The notes beneath the pieces are model-generated. The model saw nothing but the letters and a program-made list of their open reading frames with translations. It was not told where the DNA came from and ran no database searches. A stretch of DNA of 64,000 nt from Microcebus murinus. Taxonomy: Eukaryota; Chordata; Mammalia; Primates; Cheirogaleidae. Location: the NCBI RefSeq assembly GCF_040939455.1, contig NC_134108.1:49227501-49291500 (forward strand). Direction: 5' to 3'. This document shows positions 61,250 to 64,000 of the stretch, one piece after another (positions within the stretch are counted from its first letter, which is position 1; every line of letters begins with the position of its first letter). The position numbers and the translations under genes were made by a program.

Positions 61250-61740
61250 TTACAATAAGACAAATATGAAACATCTGGAGGAAGATTTTTTTCTAAATTT
61301 AGGAGTATAGAAGAAATCACAAAGGAAATGATCAATAGATTTGACTGCATGAAAATAAATTTCTGTTAAAAAAATAGAAAGACAAATGGGGAAATATTTG
61401 CAGAAAATGATAGACAAAGAAGTAAAAGTTTTTATTTAAAAAAAGCTCATGTAAGTAGATAGGAATGACATTAGGATTCCAGCAGATAAATAAAGGAAAA
61501 CAAAAAAAAAATTTATAAAAATAGTAACAAAACATTTGGAAGAACATTTAATCTCAATAAATAGCAAGGAAATGCAAATTTACTGCATAATGTGTCCTCT
61601 TATGCATATGTAGATATTAGAACATACATTATATGCTTTTGCCTAACACTATATAGCAGAACTGGTACTTTTGTACATTATTGGTGGCATTATAAGTTGG
61701 CACAACTTTTTGGAAAGCAATCTGCCAATATGTATACAAA
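61250..61740 (+). mobile_element. Old L1 ORF2/3' fragment
   Basis: 'gggaaatatttgcagaaaat', 'gaacatttaatctcaataaa', 'ttgtacattattggtggcat' and 'aactttttggaaagcaatct' follow the L1 ORF2 end in sense orientation, interrupted by many changes. Confidence 0.65.
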
Positions 61741-61744
61741 GGTT

Positions 61745-61884
61745 TTTTTCTGTTCTTCTTCGAGACACGGTCTCACTCTGTTGCCTGGTGTTGAGTGTAC
61801 TGGTGTGAGCATAGCTCACAACCACCTCAAATTCCTGGGCCCAAGTGATCCTCCTGCCTCATCCTCCTGAGTAGCTGGGACTTG
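61745..61884 (-). mobile_element. Old Alu monomer/partial Alu, host of a younger Alu
   Basis: 'cgagacacggtctcactctg' to 'tgagtagctgggacttgact' covers one Alu monomer in minus orientation. The younger Alu at 61911 is inserted just downstream of its broken end. Confidence 0.8.
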
Positions 61885-61910
61885 ACTCAAGACAAAAAAG
61901 AGCAAATTTA

Positions 61911-62251
61911 GGCCGGGCGCTGTGGCTCATGCCTGTAATCCTAGCTCTTGGGAGGCCGAGGCGGGCGGATTGCTCAAGGTCAGGAGTTCAAAACCAGCCT
62001 GAGCAAGAGCGAGACCCCGTCTCTACTATAAATAGAAAGAAATTAATTGGCCAACTGATATATATATATAAAAAAAAAATTAGCCGGGCATGGTGGCGCA
62101 TGCCTGTAGTCCCAGCTACTCGGGAGGCTGAGGCAGAAGGATCACTCGAGCCCAGGAGTTTGAGGTTGCTGTGAGCTAGGCTGACGCCACGGCACTCACT
62201 CTAGCCTGGACAACAAAGCGAGACTCTGTCTCAAAAAAAAAAAAAAAAAAA
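61911..62251 (+). mobile_element. Lemur-type Alu, young, TA-linker type
   Basis: The dimeric Alu starts ggccgggcgctgtggctcat. The flanks repeat aaagagcaaattt(a) (61897 onward and after the A tail). It shares with the copy at 13336 the changes ctactataaatag, ggccaactgatatata and cctggacaacaaag. Confidence 0.95.
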
Positions 62252-62600
62252 GAGCAAATTTTAGGATGAGTCTTAGTGAAAAGAAAATATATAATTTTTA
62301 ATTTAAAATATTGTTAAAATCTAAATAACAAACCAGAAAACATTTTCCACGTACCTATATATATATCATTCTTTTCATTTTAAGTGTCGCTGCATCCTTA
62401 TAAATTAGAAACTTTGACTCTATCCCCTGCATCCCCTCTACAAATCACATAAAAATTTTGGCAAAGCCTATGACTGTGATCTGTCTCTGGCCAAATTGTG
62501 GGGAATGGAGCCAAACAGAAAAACAAAGCTAAGTAGTAACATCTGGAAGGAAGCGTTCTTTTTGCCAAAGACCCAACTACCCCCTTCAGGAAGAACCTAC

Positions 62601-62829
62601 ATCTTTCTGGAGCTGAGCGCTATACCAGGCCTCGGGCTTGGCTGGAGTGAGCCACAGGTCCAGGGCCAGCCGCAGGACGCGTCGCTCTAGCACGGCGAGG
62701 CCACCGGCCGACGTGGGCCTGCGGGCGCGGCAGGCCTCTCGGAGGAGATGCTCGAGGGCCCCGGGGATGAGCGCCGCCAGGCCGAGGGAAGGGTGGAACT
62801 CCAGCAGATAGACATTTTTCAAAGCGGGG
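62601..62829 (-). CDS. CCDC162: CCDC162 exon 2 of window (CpG-rich)
   Basis: 229 nt: 1 nt plus 76 codons, residues 30-105, ending in phase 0. Acceptor cctcttcttcaag, donor GAT/gtaggt. The protein reads PALKNVYLLEFHPSLGLAAL at the start and EAWYSAQLQKD at the end, with a Leu/Ala/Arg-rich helical middle. The exon has about 21 CpG dinucleotides by my count, unlike the AT-rich introns on both sides and unlike the other exons. This could mark an intragenic CpG island or local biased conversion. The phase matches both neighbours. Confidence 0.9.
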
Positions 62830-63423
62830 CTTGAAGAAGAGGAACAATGAATGGCAATTTGACACAACAAAGAATTTAATCTATCTCTGAAGGTATTCGA
62901 ATTTTATATTTTTATAGACCAGTAAAACAGGTCCTCTAGGTCCAGAGCATTATTTAAAATACTGAGAGCTCAGAGGGACCTCAGAGTCTGTCCGGGGAAC
63001 CCACTGGGTTATACAGCGTACTCTTTGCTTTACTGGGAATCCTTTTAAAACTGAAAGACATGGGTGTGTATTCTAAATGCCCAATAAGAATACTATTAAG
63101 ACTGTATACAGCAAAACTGTCAATATTTCACTAAATAGTTTTAGTCAAATATCTGAAAACAAAATAACTCAAAAGAAAAGTGACTAAATAAAAAAATAAT
63201 AATCCCCATGGTTATTAGTTTCTATTTTTCACTTGAATCTGTTTCCGTTGTTTCCCAAAATGTTAATGGACAAAGACAATTTTTAAATTCTGTATACAAC
63301 TGTTGGAATCATTCATACTGGATGATGTAAGGATGTTATGTTTTATAAATGTATGAGCCCAGAATAGGTTATTCCTTTGGAAATAAAGGACACAGCACAA
63401 GTCAAGGGTCCTTCCATACCTAC

Positions 63424-63511
63424 AAAGAACTGAAGAACATAACATTTCCCTTTAAATCTATGCAAATAGGATCCTTCTCAGTCCTGCATTTTAAAAAATA
63501 TAGCCCAAAGT
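63424..63511 (-). CDS. CCDC162: CCDC162 exon 1 of window
   Basis: Acceptor ttcctttccag precedes the exon and donor gtaggt follows it. The exon has 88 nt: 2 nt finish a codon, 28 full codons follow (FGLYFLKCRTEKDPIC at the start, GNVMFFSS at the end), and 2 nt remain (TT), which with the first base of exon 2 make Phe. The junction then reads FFSS-F-PALKNVYLLEF. The reading frame is open only in this phase. The preceding exon was not recognised in the last 490 bases, so this is the first exon I can call, not the 5' end of the gene. A second GT four bases downstream (gtatgg) would give a stop codon at the junction, so gtaggt is preferred. Confidence 0.72.
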
Positions 63512-64000
63512 CTGGAAAGGAATCTCACCAAGCAAGTAACATTCACTTCTGAGACTATTCTGGCAGGTTTTAACATCCATATAGCCCTAGCCTGTTCTGC
63601 CAAAAACCATTTCCTGAACAGTAGATTCTTGCCATAGCAGCAAGCTACGCACACACAGCTGGTGTCTTAAGTTTATTGCAGAGAAGAATTCAGCCCTAAG
63701 AAAACGCTATGGAGAAAATGCAGACTCTTGTGCCTAGAAGCCTGGGGCTCTTTCTCAAGAAATGAGGATAGAATCTCAGCTCTCAGCTCTCACGGCACCC
63801 TGACTATCTGCAGTACCACAGCTGCTGCCCTGTCACCTCCCCCTGCAAGGCTGGAAGGGAATGAGGGGGCTGGTCATGCTATATGTTGGGTGGGCGACAA
63901 GGCGTATGCCCTCTCTGAGTGGCCTCAGGGAATTTAACTCTGCTCCTTGAAAGGGTGGGAGTCCCAAGGCAAGTCTGCAGAAACCTCTTTAGTGACACTT
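63512..64000. other. Upstream intron sequence at the window end
   Basis: I see no exon, repeat or regulatory element that I can support here. The exon preceding exon 1 should end with one base of a split codon and is probably outside the window. Confidence 0.5.

Overview
The window looks like nuclear DNA of a strepsirrhine primate, most likely a lemur. The main evidence is a set of dimeric Alu elements with a lemur-type middle region (aattaattggccaact followed by a TA-rich linker) and the right-monomer phrase 'gctgacgccacggcactcactctagcctg'. Several have intact target-site duplications. There is also an L1 tail ending in a 'tttgtacccctataatacgctgaaataaa' type sequence, plus mammal-wide MIR, L2, MER20, Tigger, MLT1 and ERV remnants. 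No bacterial-type genes or CRISPR arrays were seen.

One protein-coding gene dominates. It lies on the minus strand and runs through both ends of the window. I assembled 21 coding exons between 63511 and 4512. Every one has an AG acceptor and a GT donor, and the splice phases chain without a break, giving one open frame of about 952 codons (2,858 nt). The encoded protein is helical and leucine-rich, and its last four exons match what I remember of CCDC162, a DUF4549-type coiled-coil protein. The human copy is listed as a pseudogene (CCDC162P, 6q21), while mouse has a coding gene. In this genome the segment shows no stop or frameshift. Neither the start codon nor the stop codon is in the window.

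Layout in transcript order (right to left): exons 1-2 (63.5-62.6 kb, exon 2 very CpG-rich); exons 3-7 (59.3-52.1 kb); exons 8-10 (51.0-48.5 kb); a probable 37-nt micro-exon 11 (46.7 kb); exons 12-14 (40.3-33.4 kb); a 9.7-kb intron carrying retroviral LTRs, a degenerate ERV and a young truncated L1; exons 15-19 (23.7-15.3 kb); exon 20 (14.1 kb); another 9.5-kb intron; and exon 21 (4.6 kb). The first 4.5 kb is intron.

The rest is intronic sequence filled with interspersed repeats. Points worth a second look are the intact frame of a gene lost in humans, the micro-exon, a perfect 81-bp direct repeat at 34.0/34.4 kb, a polyadenylated and TSD-flanked copy that looks like a retroviral transcript end (39.7 kb), several very short L1-type insertions, a hAT element with preserved ends, and a pair of Alus defining a possible local subfamily. 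I found no convincing novel multi-gene system in this window.
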